Below are positions 10,615-20,080 of a DNA stretch of 64,000 nucleotides, one piece after another. The translations under genes were made by a program, and so were the position numbers. Each line of letters opens with the position of its first letter. Within the stretch, counting starts at the first letter, position 1. The DNA is from Platanthera guangdongensis (lineage: Eukaryota; Streptophyta; Magnoliopsida; Asparagales; Orchidaceae), in contig CM077160.1 of NCBI GenBank assembly GCA_039583875.1, forward strand, positions 117,229,895 through 117,293,894, written 5' to 3'. The notes under the pieces were generated by a model. It ran no database searches and was not told where the DNA came from. It saw only the letters and a list, made by a program, of their open reading frames with translations.

Positions 10615-11443
10615 CGGCCAATGATGTATTTTGTTTGTACATACCTTTACATATATGCAATGGCAACTATTCTTCTTTTGTTCATCCTGTTTTTTATCGC
10701 AAGTTTTCTGGGAACTTAAGGTTTTGCTTCAAGATCGATCCGAGAAGCTGGCTGTCAACTCGTTCCACCTGGATAGCCCAGTTCGGACGTTGGGACGATG
10801 CCTCGGGATATAAGCATCCTTGTAAGACCGGATACCTGCATTGATGGTCGAGATCAGCTCCCCCCTTGCATGTCGGCCTAGCTACCCCCGACTGCATCTC
10901 TCCTCCGACTGGAGGAATTAGCGGGAACAGGTCTGGACCCCAACCTCTCGGATTTGAGGAAGGATCAACCTGACCAAGCTTTCCCTCCAGTATCCAGGGA
11001 TCCATGATAGGCCCAAGGGAATATGTTAGTCACGAATGCATCCTATAGGACCCTCGGAAGAACATAACCCCTCGCTCTTGCATGTACGCTCATAGCCAGT
11101 TGGCAGAGCCGAGAGCGATCGCAGCGGTTGGATTGGGGAACATGCCTTCGACCTGTTTCTCTTAGATAGCCTAGCTCGGATGATGGGACGATGCCTCGGG
11201 ATATAAGCCCCCTTATAAGACCGGACCCCTACATTGACGGCTGAGATCAGCTCCACCCTTGCATGTCGGCCTAGCCACCCCCGAATGCATTTCTCCTCCG
11301 ACTAGAGGAACTATCAGGAACAGGGCAGAACGCCAACCTCCAACCTCGACGTCGGCGAGATCGTCGTTCGATTTCTGATTTTTCCACCCTCAAAATATCG
11401 ATGCGCTTAATCCATTTTCAAATTCTTGAAGCAGCAGGAAAAA
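10615..11443 (+). repeat. T 3' non-coding region with a ~393-bp partial duplication
   Basis: No coding frame. A block starting near TGGGACGATGCCTCGGGATA at 10791 recurs at 11184 (offset 393). Both copies carry CTTGCATGTCGGCCTAGC and TCTCCTCCGACT with many substitutions. The second copy ends near 11340 and is followed by a transition into the 231-bp array. Confidence 0.75.
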
Positions 11444-13420
11444 ATGTTCAAGTCCTCGAGTGGCAGGTCCTCGTAAGTCCAAGTCCCTGCACAAGCTCCT
11501 CTCCTGCATATTGGCCACAGACCTGCTCGAGTGAGATCGAGATCCTCGCTGGAGTGATGTCGTAGTCCGAGACCTCTATACAAGCTCCTCTCCTGCAGAC
11601 CGACTACTTGCCTCCCCGAGTCGACTCACACCACTCTAGTTGAGCAGGGCTCCTGAGAGCTGTCGACTCCAGCAATGTTCAAGTTCTCGAGTGGCAGGTC
11701 CTCATAAGTCCAAGTCCCTGCACAAGCTCCTCTCCTACATATTGACCACAGACCTCCTCGAGTGAGATCGAGATCCTCGCTAGAGTGATGTCGTAGTCTG
11801 AGACCTCTGTACGAGCTCCTCTCCTACAGACCGACTACTTGCCTCCCCGAGTCAACTCACACCACTCTAGTTGAGCAGGGCTCCTGAGAGCTGTCGACTC
11901 CAGCAATGTTCAAGTCCTCGAGTGGCAGGTCCTCATAATTCCAAGTCCCTACATGAGCTCCTCTCCTGCATATTGGCCACAGACCTCCTCGAGTGAGATC
12001 GAGATCCTCGCTGGAGTGATGTCGTAGTCCGAGAGCTCTGTACGAGCTCCTCTCCTGTAGACCGACTACTTGCCTTCTCGAGTCGACTCACACCACTCTA
12101 GTTGAGCAGGGCTCCTGAGATCTATCGACTCCAGCAATGTTCAAGTCTTTGAGTGGTAGGTCCTCGTAAGTCCAAGTCCTTGCACGAGCTCCTATCCTGC
12201 ATATTGGCCACAGACCTCCTCGAGTGAGATCGAGATCCTCGCTGGAGTGATGTCGTAGTCCGAGACCTCTATACGAGCTCCTCTCCTGTAGACCGACTAC
12301 TTGCCTCCCCGAGTCGACTCACACCACTCTAGTTGAGTAGGGCTCCTGAGAGCTGTCGACTCCAACAATGTTCAAGTCCTCGAGTGGCAGGTCCTCGTAA
12401 GTCCAAGTCCATGCACGAGCTCCTCTCCTGCATATTGGCCATAGACCTCCTCGAGTGAGATCGAGATCCTCGCTGGAGTGATGTCGTAGTCCGAGACCTC
12501 TGTACGAGCTCCTCTCCTGCAGACCGACTACTTGCCTCCCCGAGTCGACCTACACCACTCTAGTTGAGCAGGGCTCCTGAGAGCTGTCGACTCCATCAAT
12601 GTTCAAGTCCTCGAGTGGCAGGTCTTCGTAAGTCCAAGTCCCTGCACGAGCTCCTCTCCTGCATATTGGTCACAGACCTCCTTGAGTGAGATCGAGATCC
12701 TCGCTGGAGTGATGTCGTAGTCCGAGACCTCTGTACGAGCTCCTCTCCTGCAGACCGACTACTTTCCTCCCCGAGTCGACCTACACCACTCTAGTTGAGC
12801 AGGGCTCCTGAGAGCTGTCGACTCCAGCAATGTTCAAGTCCTCGAGTGGCAGGTCCTCGTAAGTCCAAGTCCCTGCACGAGCTCCTCTCCTGCATATTGG
12901 CCACAGACCTCCTCGAGTGAGATCGAGATCCTCGCTGGAGTGATGTCATAGTCCGAGACCTCTGTATGAGCTCCTCTCATGCAGACTGACTACTTACCTC
13001 TCCAAGTCAACCTACACCATTCTAGTTGAGCAGGGCTCCTGAGAGCTGTCAACTCCAGCAATGTTCAAGTCCTCGAGTGGCAGGTCCTCGTAAGTCCAAG
13101 TCCCTGCACGAACTCCTCTCCTACATATTGGCCACAGACCTCCTCGAGTGAGATCGAGATCCTCGCTGGAGTAATACCGTAGTCCGAGACCTCTGTATGA
13201 GCTCCTCTCCTGCAGACCGACTACTTGCCTCCCCGAGTCGACCTACACTACTCCAGTCGAGCAAGGCTCCTGAGAGATGTCGACTCCAACAAATGTTCAA
13301 GTCCTCGAGTGGCAGGTCCTAGTAAGTCCAAATCCCTGCACGAGCCCCTCTCCTGAGTATTGGCCAACAACCTCCTCGAGTTAGACCAAGTTCCTCGTTG
13401 GGATGATGCGAGCAGCATTG
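11444..13420 (+). repeat. 231-bp tandem array in T, about eight full units plus a part
   Basis: The word ATGTTCAAGT starts units at 11444, 11675, 11906, 12137, 12368, 12599, 12830 and 13061 (exact 231-bp spacing) and 13293 (232). Units differ by scattered substitutions only; the last, partial one is the most diverged. Inside each unit CGAGCTCCTCTCCTGCA occurs twice, 89 bp apart in the unit checked, showing an older internal duplication. Tat/Ogre 3' regions are known sources of satellite DNA. Confidence 0.95.
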
Positions 13421-13662
13421 GGCGAGTATGCGTGCATGCATCGACGAATATACGAGCATGACATAGCATCATGAACACTCGTCCTCCCCGAGCCTACGAG
13501 CATAGCGAGTATTATCAGCAGACAAGCGAGCAAGGAATCAACAGCATGGTAACTTAAACTTGTATATATATTTCTCTTTCAAAATGATTACAAGTTGCAA
13601 AAGATCTGTTACAAAAAAGATGTTAACTATCTTATGCGCGTATGAGGAATATCAGCGAGCAA

Positions 13663-14517
13663 CTAGGACTCATCGTCACCAGTATCAGTCCGATATTCCT
13701 CATCTCCAATGTCGGCGTCCACTTCCTCGCCACTTTCATCGCTTTCCTCCTCCCCGCTGCTGCTGCCGCTGCTGCCAGAGCCCAACAATGGTGAAGGCAG
13801 GCGATCTGGCGAGACTGTCTTGTCGAGTAGTTCAGGGATGAGTTCGTCAATTATGAACACATTCTCCCCCTCGTTGAGCTTCCCGCTAATCCTCAGCCTC
13901 GCGAGCACGACATTGCCTGCCGCGCGGGCTATCTCGCGGCGAACCGACGACCTCTCCTCCCACAAAATGCGAGATCGCTTGATGGCGTAGTGAGGATCGT
14001 CCTCCGGCCGCGGCTGAGGAGCAGAGGAACTCGCGCCGGCTTCTAAAATGGCCAAACGAGATTCCATCTCAGCCACGTGGATTTGGGCTGCCTCCAGATC
14101 AGCCCGAGACTTGGCGAGTTCCACCTCGTACTCAGAGAGCTTTTTGGCGGTTTCCATCTTGGCAGCCTGCGGCAAAGAACGAAGTCAGCAAAAGAATCAC
14201 GTGTGGCGACATTGACATCGCGCGTAGAGGCAACTTACTTCATAATCTCGCCAGCGAGTAGATTCCATGCCGAGATCAATCGCCTTCATACTGACGATCT
14301 TCAAGGCTTTAGTCCTCTTCAGCATCCTCCTCGCCGCGAAGTGATTTAGTTCGACGGCTCGTGCGAGCGAGCAGGCCGCTTGCTGGGCGAGTTCCTCCTC
14401 GCTAAGATCCAGCATTGACTCGGCGGCGCCTCGCCCATACATGGCGTGGAGGACGGCAAAGGCCTCCCCCTTGTCCTCCCGGGGGGGGGGGGAGGTTGGT
14501 GCTCAATGTCACCAGAT
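13663..14517 (-). pseudogene. T antisense accessory gene 1, 3' half (exon 2 end and exon 3)
   Basis: Continues the gene at 36177-37209, split by insertion of A. Exon 2 (14517-14239) encodes a helical segment (AFAVLHAMYGRG, LDLSEEELAQQAACSLARA). A 72-nt GT-AG intron (14238-14167) follows, then exon 3 (14166-13663) encodes a coiled-coil stretch (KKLSEYEVELAKSRADLEAA) and an acidic Ser/Glu/Asp-rich tail ending TGDDES. A run of 12 G at 14481-14492 puts the frame out by one base. Across the removed A element and one target-site copy, the frame runs on without a break. Function unknown; such antisense Tat ORFs have been linked to nuclear proteins in maize Grande. Confidence 0.75.
14167..14238 (-). 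other. Intron in T antisense gene 1 (72 nt)
   Basis: Donor GAA|GTAAGT at 14241-14233 and acceptor TTTGCCGCAG|GCTGCC ending at 14167, with a GCTGAC branch-like word upstream of a T-rich stretch. Splicing is phase 0 and joins the two long frames. Confidence 0.75.
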
Positions 14518-14522
14518 GCTCG
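14518..14522. repeat. Target-site duplication of A, left copy (GCTCG)
   Basis: GCTCG immediately precedes TGTTGGG of the A 5' LTR and is repeated at 36172-36176 after the 3' LTR. Confidence 0.95.
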
Positions 14523-14869
14523 TGTTGGGTAATGTATCCACAATTACCTGGATTTGAGGAAGCCACCTGTCAAGCTAAGATGAATTCACAATGTATTTGA
14601 TGAAACCTTTTAAGTTGTGCTTGCAGTTATTCCACGCTAAGTACACACCAATGTCAGGGTGCAGTAGGTCAATATACACGGGTCTGCGCGACGTAATCCT
14701 TCGTTGAGCAGATCAGTGTGTTGGCCTACGTGTATTCTCTCTATTGGAGTGTACTTATTTTCAAGTACAGGGTTGTGATAATGCAAGAGCAGACAAGGAG
14801 CAAGGATGAGTCAAAGAGCAGCTCATAGGCGGAAAGACGAAAAATCATCCAAGTATTATTCGACGAGAA

Positions 14870-15115
14870 TCACCAAGTGATTCTCGCCGATTCGGCGAGA
14901 ATCACTAGTGATTCTCGCCGAATCGTCGAGAATCACTGGTTGATTCTCGCCGTCTCTATCCGGCAACATCAAAGCATGCTAATCTGGCGCTAAGTCATAA
15001 TCGTCGAGAATCATCAAGTGATTCGGCGAGAATCACTGGTGATTCTCGCCGAATCGTCGAGAATCACCGGCTGATTCTCGCCGACTCGTCGAGAATCACC
15101 TTCGATTCTCACCGA
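14870..15115. repeat. A LTR palindrome array (GATTCTCGCCG / CGTCGAGAATC)
   Basis: Alternating GATTCTCGCCG and CG(G/T)CGAGAATC words form many overlapping inverted repeats in two clusters (14870-14960, 15001-15115). The same array occurs in the 3' LTR at about 34918-35173. Located ~120-370 bp before the TATA box, as regulatory palindromes of Sireviruses often are. Confidence 0.85.
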
Positions 15116-15237
15116 ATTTGACTTGGGCAATTTTCTGGATCCCGCTGGACCGGATCAAATGTTAAGACGCTGTTTTGAACCGCTTTTAGGGTTTCTTCTG
15201 GTGGGACCCATAACGGTCATAAAGGAGTATCCTAGTG

Positions 15238-15245
15238 TATAAATA
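15238..15245 (+). promoter_or_regulatory. TATA box of A LTR
   Basis: TATAAATA, with the copy in the 3' LTR at 35297-35304. It follows the palindrome array and precedes the R/U5 part. Confidence 0.6.
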
Positions 15246-16111
15246 CACGCGTATTGTTGAACAGTTGGGAGAGTAGAAGATTTGAAAAAGCCGAGCCGCC
15301 GACCTGGACCTAGATCGCGATACCTGCTCTGCCGCCGTCGCCGCTCGTGCTAGTCGATCGCCGGCCATTTGATCGTGGTTTCTTCCAGATCTCCCGGCGA
15401 CAAAAGCTTAGCCAAGCATAGCATCTCATGCATCTAACCAGAGATCCTTTGTCTCTTGATTCGTTGATCGGGAAAACCTTCCCCTTCCGAATCAATCGAG
15501 ACGATCGATCCTAGTGTGACCGTAGGTAGACCTTGCTAGCTTTGCTACGAAGATTGAGTCTCCAAAGTACAGCAGCCACACACCGTTGTCGCCGCCGATT
15601 CCGAGAACCGAGTTGCCGCCCTTCTTGCCGCCGTCGATTTCGGGGAGATTCTTTCCAAGAGAGATCTAGGGTTGTGGACTCTTCGTTGACTTCAAGAACA
15701 CGTCATCGAACGAAGAGGGACACCTTAGTCTACAAAAGTTGTTTGTATTTCTTATACATTCTAGTTTCATTTTTGTTGTAAAGGAACGTTGGTTCCTAGT
15801 TGTAAGGGTTGGGTGCAACCCGTGTTGTGGGAGTGTTGTCTCCTACGTGTGGAAGGGTTCCTTCCGATAGTGCAAGGATTGGATTTTAATCTTGTTGGTG
15901 AAGTGACTGAGTCATCCCTTGTTGGGAGATAGGTCGAATGGGGAAAGTGGATGTACCCAAATCGGGGAACCACTATAAATTGCTTGTGTACTTTCTTTGA
16001 TGTGCTGTTTTGTTATCTTGTGCAGGTACAATTTTAATTCCGCAAAAACGTTGCAAGTCACCTATTCCCCCCCCATTGGTGAAGGTAGTTGACACTAGGT
16101 GGACTTTCAAG

Positions 16112-16124
16112 TGGTATCAGAGCC
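16112..16124 (+). other. A primer-binding site
   Basis: TGGTATCAGAGCC, perfect match to the initiator-Met tRNA complement, two bases after the LTR end. Confidence 0.9.
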
Positions 16125-16183
16125 AGGTTACTCATCAAATAGGTTAACACCTTGAGTAAAATCCTGCCACCAATGTCAAAAGC

Positions 16184-17761
16184 ATGGAACTGGATCATGG
16201 GATCTCTCCACTAAGACTTCCCTCGTGCACTAAGGAGTATTATCCCGTCTGGAAGATGAGAGTGTCCTATCACCTGGAGGCTATCGACCCTCAAGCATCT
16301 CTCATCTTAGAAGAGGGTCCTTTCATTCCTATGAAGACCTCCGGCTCTGGAAAGGATATCAAAATCCCCAAGTGTATTACTGAGATGTCGGAGACTGAAC
16401 TCTCTTTATTTTATCTGGACAAGTTGATTCGTCAGATCATCCTGGATGTCTGGTCTGGACCGTCTCGATCTAGACTGGAAAAGTATGGGACGACCAAATC
16501 TATGTGGGTAACCATCTCAGATCTCATGGGAGGATCAAAGAAAGCAGGGATCTGCTGTCAGCAAGAGGATGAAGCCTATGTGGGGGTCCTCTCCTCTGAA
16601 GATGAAGGCAAAGATCATTCGGACAACATCAGGGATCCGGTGTCCCTGTCAGAGACTGAAGAAGAAATTGAGGAAAGCAGTTCTGAGGAAGCTGACACAA
16701 TGGTCTCTGGCGCTAGTGGCAATAACTCTGAAGAGTAGGTAACTTCTTCATCTTGCCCCTTCTCTCTTGAAGTTCCTAAAGACAGGAATGGTCACCCTTC
16801 AGAAAATCCTGACTCCCTGAAGAGAGCCCTTCAGAAAAGCAATCTACTTGTTAATGAGCAAGCCCAGGAGATTGCTCGGCTGAAGATCTTGTTGGTTCTC
16901 CAATTGGCATCCAACAAGGTCAAGGACTCTAAAATCTCAGATCTAGAGAGTAGTCTAGAAAATGAGAAAAGGATAGTATCCAACTTTTCCAAGGTTGATG
17001 CTATAAAGAGAAAGGAAGAAAATGGGTGGATCTCCCGAATTATCAATTCATGGAGAAATGGGGAAACGGTATTCCGACCCCCCACTCCAGGCAGGAAGGG
17101 TACTCATCATGCCTTCAGGTATGATCACAGGAACAATCGTGGTCACTGCAAGGGTGATCTGTCCTCATGTGGAGACACCCATAGTGTAAGGGCTGTCATG
17201 GACACCCATGAGATAACACCTAAGGCTCATTCTGAGCCTTTTGTATTCTCGGCCACTGCCCCAACTCGGCATGAATCTGCTGGTATCCGCTCTCAGAACA
17301 CTTCTCACCACCCTAGGACACAGGAAAAGGAGGTAAGAAGTCATGCAGTAAGTTCTCATGGGGCCTCAGGAAGGGTGCTGACTGAAAAGAAGGCACCACC
17401 TCCCAGGCCTCATGACGCTCGCTACATGCATTCCTTCCACCCCTCCAAGTGTCACGGTGGAAGAGGCAATTTTGGGAGCAGATCCGGACCTATCCCGTTT
17501 GGACCTAGGTTCATGACTACCTCAGTCACTGAATCAGGTCAGAAACGGAGATACAACATTCACACGTGTTGGTGCTGTGGCAAGGTGGGACACTTTGCCA
17601 TAGACTGTTGGCACAACCCCTCTGTGTCAAGGGCAAGGGCCTATCCACATCTTCTGGGCAGAGGTAGTCTTCCTGACAGGATTTCTGAGGGAAGGCATTC
17701 GAGTTTTTATGCTAACAAGAACCTAGGACCCAATACGTATTGGGTTCCTAAGGTAAGGTAA
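16184..17761 (+). pseudogene. A gag, internally shortened
   Basis: Starts at ATG 16184. The N-terminal copia gag motif (YYPVWKMRVSYHLEAIDPQASL) and FIPMKTS are followed by a jump to acidic Glu/Ser-rich sequence; the central capsid helices seen in B gag are missing. TAG at 16736-16738 is the only stop before TAA 17759-17761. Then come a coiled-coil-like stretch (LLVNEQAQEIARLKILL) and one zinc knuckle, CWCCGKVGHFAIDC, at ~17567. B gag has two knuckles, so the first is lost here. The frame is one throughout (16184 and 16889 are in phase). It may be a structural remnant that still packages RNA. Confidence 0.8.
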
Positions 17762-17887
17762 CTCTCTTTTGCAGGGTAGTCTAGGTTCCCGTAAATATGA
17801 TGGGAACTAGACAGAAGATGTTTCAAGACTGAATTGGAACTAGTATCTGGAATAACAGAAGTACTATCTACATTGGTATACTCACAT
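17762..17887 (+). other. A sequence between gag end and B insertion
   Basis: 126 bases with CTCTCTTTTGCAGGGTAG right after the gag stop, matching the gag-pol junction of B and C, but no protease follows. Confidence 0.6.
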
Positions 17888-17892
17888 TGAAC
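17888..17892. repeat. Target-site duplication of B, left copy (TGAAC)
   Basis: TGAAC before the B 5' LTR, repeated at 31049-31053 after its 3' LTR. Confidence 0.95.
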
Positions 17893-18032
17893 TGTTGGGT
17901 ACATTGGTTTAAATGTACCTGATTTGAAGAAGCCTCACCCAACTCAATGATATACATCAAAATGTATTTGATGTATTTTGAGTTACATGTGCAGGTTAAG
18001 TATTTGCATGAAAGAAGAAAAGTTTCTAAGTC

Positions 18033-18975
18033 CATGTGTCGACACCCAGAGGGAAAGTGTCGACACTTAAGAAGACTTGTGTCGACACCCAGGCAAGCAG
18101 TGTCGACACTTGGAGTCATTGTGTCGACACCAGGGATGCTGAGTCGACACCAGACAGAAAGTGTCGACACAAGGAGCTGTGTCGACACTCAGTGAAGAAA
18201 AGACAGTGAAGCAGTGTCGACACTTAACAGCAGTGTCGACACCTAGAAGAACTGTGTCTACATCAGAAAGTGTCGACACTTGGAGCTGTGTCGACACTCA
18301 GCAAAAGTCAGCAGAGACTAAGTACAAGTGTCGACACCCAGAACAATGTGTCGACACTCAACAGAAGAGTCAGCACTTGAAGTAAGTGTCGACACCCAGA
18401 ACAATGTGTCGACACTTAGCATAAGAGTCAACACTTAAAGTAAGTGTCGACACCCAGAACAATGTGTCGACACTTAGCTGAAGACTCAACACTTGAAGAA
18501 AGTGTCGACACAAGGAGCTGTGTTGACACTTAGCAAAGATCAGCAAAGTTCAAGAATATTCTAAGTACAAGTGTCGACACTAAGGGAATGTGTCGACACT
18601 CAGCTAAAGTCTCGACAGAAGAAGAAAGTGTCGACACCCAGAGCAATGTGTCGACACTCAACAAGTATCAACACTGAAGACATGTGTCGACACCAAGAAG
18701 CAGTGTCGACACTTAACAGATTCAACACATGAAGATGTGTCGACACAAAAGTGTTGTGTCGACACTTAGAAGAATTCAACAAAATTCTGAAGTACAAGTA
18801 CTTGTGTCGACACTCAATCTCAGTGTCGACACATGAAGAAGAAGTAGTGTCGAGATAAAGAATCAACAACACAAGGAGTTGTGTCGATACCTTGTAGACT
18901 AGTGTCGATACTTAGACAACATGTGTCGACACTTGGTCTATAAGTGTCGACACTCAAAGACAAAAAGTCTCGACA
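18033..18975. repeat. GTGTCGACAC palindrome array, B 5' LTR
   Basis: Dense array of the perfect 10-bp palindrome (SalI core) at irregular 15-40 bp spacing. Variants such as TGTTGACAC and TGTCGATAC look like CpG decay. The matching array in the 3' LTR is at 29100-30045. Confidence 0.95.
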
Positions 18976-19110
18976 CTTAAAGACAGTTACAGAATTTTCA
19001 AGAACTGACTGGATGACTTGACAGCTGTCATTCCAGCCAGTCTACAGCACCTGTCAGAGTTGTCAGAATTCAGTTATGAACCGGGCCAGCCGGTTACCAT
19101 GAAGAAGGTC

Positions 19111-19118
19111 TATAAATA
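19111..19118 (+). promoter_or_regulatory. TATA box of B LTR
   Basis: TATAAATA in GGTCTATAAATAGGCC, about 140 bp after the palindrome array. 3' LTR copy at 30178-30185. Confidence 0.7.
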
Positions 19119-19979
19119 GGCCTATACTGTCTATAGAAGAGATTGATCAACAAGTTGTTGAAGAGATTGAACACAAGTCCAAGTTCAGATTTAAAGAAGA
19201 TCTAGCTATCAAGTGAAGATCTAAGAAGTTGGAGAGAGAGAGCTCCATCCAAGAAATCAGCTGTTGGAACCCAGCTGAGAAGAAGGATTCAGATTAGTCT
19301 GAATCTTAAGAAGTAGAGATCAAGGATCAACTGCAGAAGGAGTCAATCTTATTGAGTTCTACTTTCAAGAAGCTTTGAAGAAAGCTAAGTCAGATTGATT
19401 TCAACTGAGTTTTTCCAAGAACTCATCAAGAAACTCACAACTCCTCTCTCTTGTCTCTGGGTTGCTGAGTTAACAATTTTGTATTCATTATAACTTGTAG
19501 GATCCTTTGGATCTGAGTTTTTGTAAGCCTGTAATTATAAAGGCTGATTGTAGAGCTTGAGAGCCTGAGTGTAGGAGATTGAAATCTCTGAGTGTAGGCC
19601 TTGGTGGCTGAGTGTAGGCCTTGGTGGCTGAGTGTAGGCCTTTGTGGCTGAGTGTAGGCTTTGTGGAAAAGCTGAGTTGTAGGGCCTTGGGCCTGAGGTG
19701 TAGGAACCAGTTTGGGTTCTGAGATAGTGGAGGAGTTTGCCGAATCTAGTACACTACTAGATAGGCGAAGGGGGAAAGTGGATGTACCCAAAGCTTGTGG
19801 AACCACTATAACACTCTGTGTCTACTGTGTGATTGTTGTTGGCTGTGATTGTTGCATATGTGTTGTGTTATAGTAGATAGAATTCTGTGAAATTAACTGA
19901 TTGCTGCCATAAAAAGTTAAAAAGAATTAGGTCACCTATTCACCCCCCCTCTAGGTGTTTAGGTACTATATCTTTCAAG

Positions 19980-19991
19980 TGGTATCAGAGC
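19980..19991 (+). other. B primer-binding site
   Basis: TGGTATCAGAGC two bases after the LTR. Confidence 0.9.
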
Positions 19992-20080
19992 GAGGTTCCT
20001 CAAAAAGGACTAACAGTCTGAGGAGATCCTGTTGGCAGATTCAGGTTAAGTCAATTACAGATTCCAGAAAATCAAGAACC

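Larger units (their letters stand above)
14523..16109 (+). repeat. A 5' LTR
   Basis: TGTTGGGTAATG...GGACTTTCA, 1587 bp, nearly identical to 34582-36171. Contains the palindrome array at 14870-15115 and TATAAATA at 15238-15245, the likely transcription start region of A. Confidence 0.95.
17893..19977 (+). repeat. B 5' LTR
   Basis: TGTTGGGTACATT...TATCTTTCA. Holds more than 30 copies of the 10-bp palindrome GTGTCGACAC at 18033-18975, TATAAATA at 19111-19118, and a short tandem of GAGTGTAGGCCTTGGTGGCT near 19590-19660 within the transcribed part. Confidence 0.97.

Noticed and set aside
15533..15781. Plus-strand 82-codon frame in the A LTR, repeated at 35592
   Set aside because: Lies wholly in the LTR transcribed region, is duplicated only because LTRs are, and has no recognisable domain.
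18033..18975. CRISPR-like array (regular repeat plus spacer)
   Set aside because: The repeat is a 10-bp palindrome at irregular spacing inside a plant LTR, with no cas genes and a second copy in the other LTR.
19435..19806. Minus-strand 123-codon frame in the B LTR
   Set aside because: Made of the GAGTGTAGGCC tandem words; repeated in the other LTR and not related to any family.
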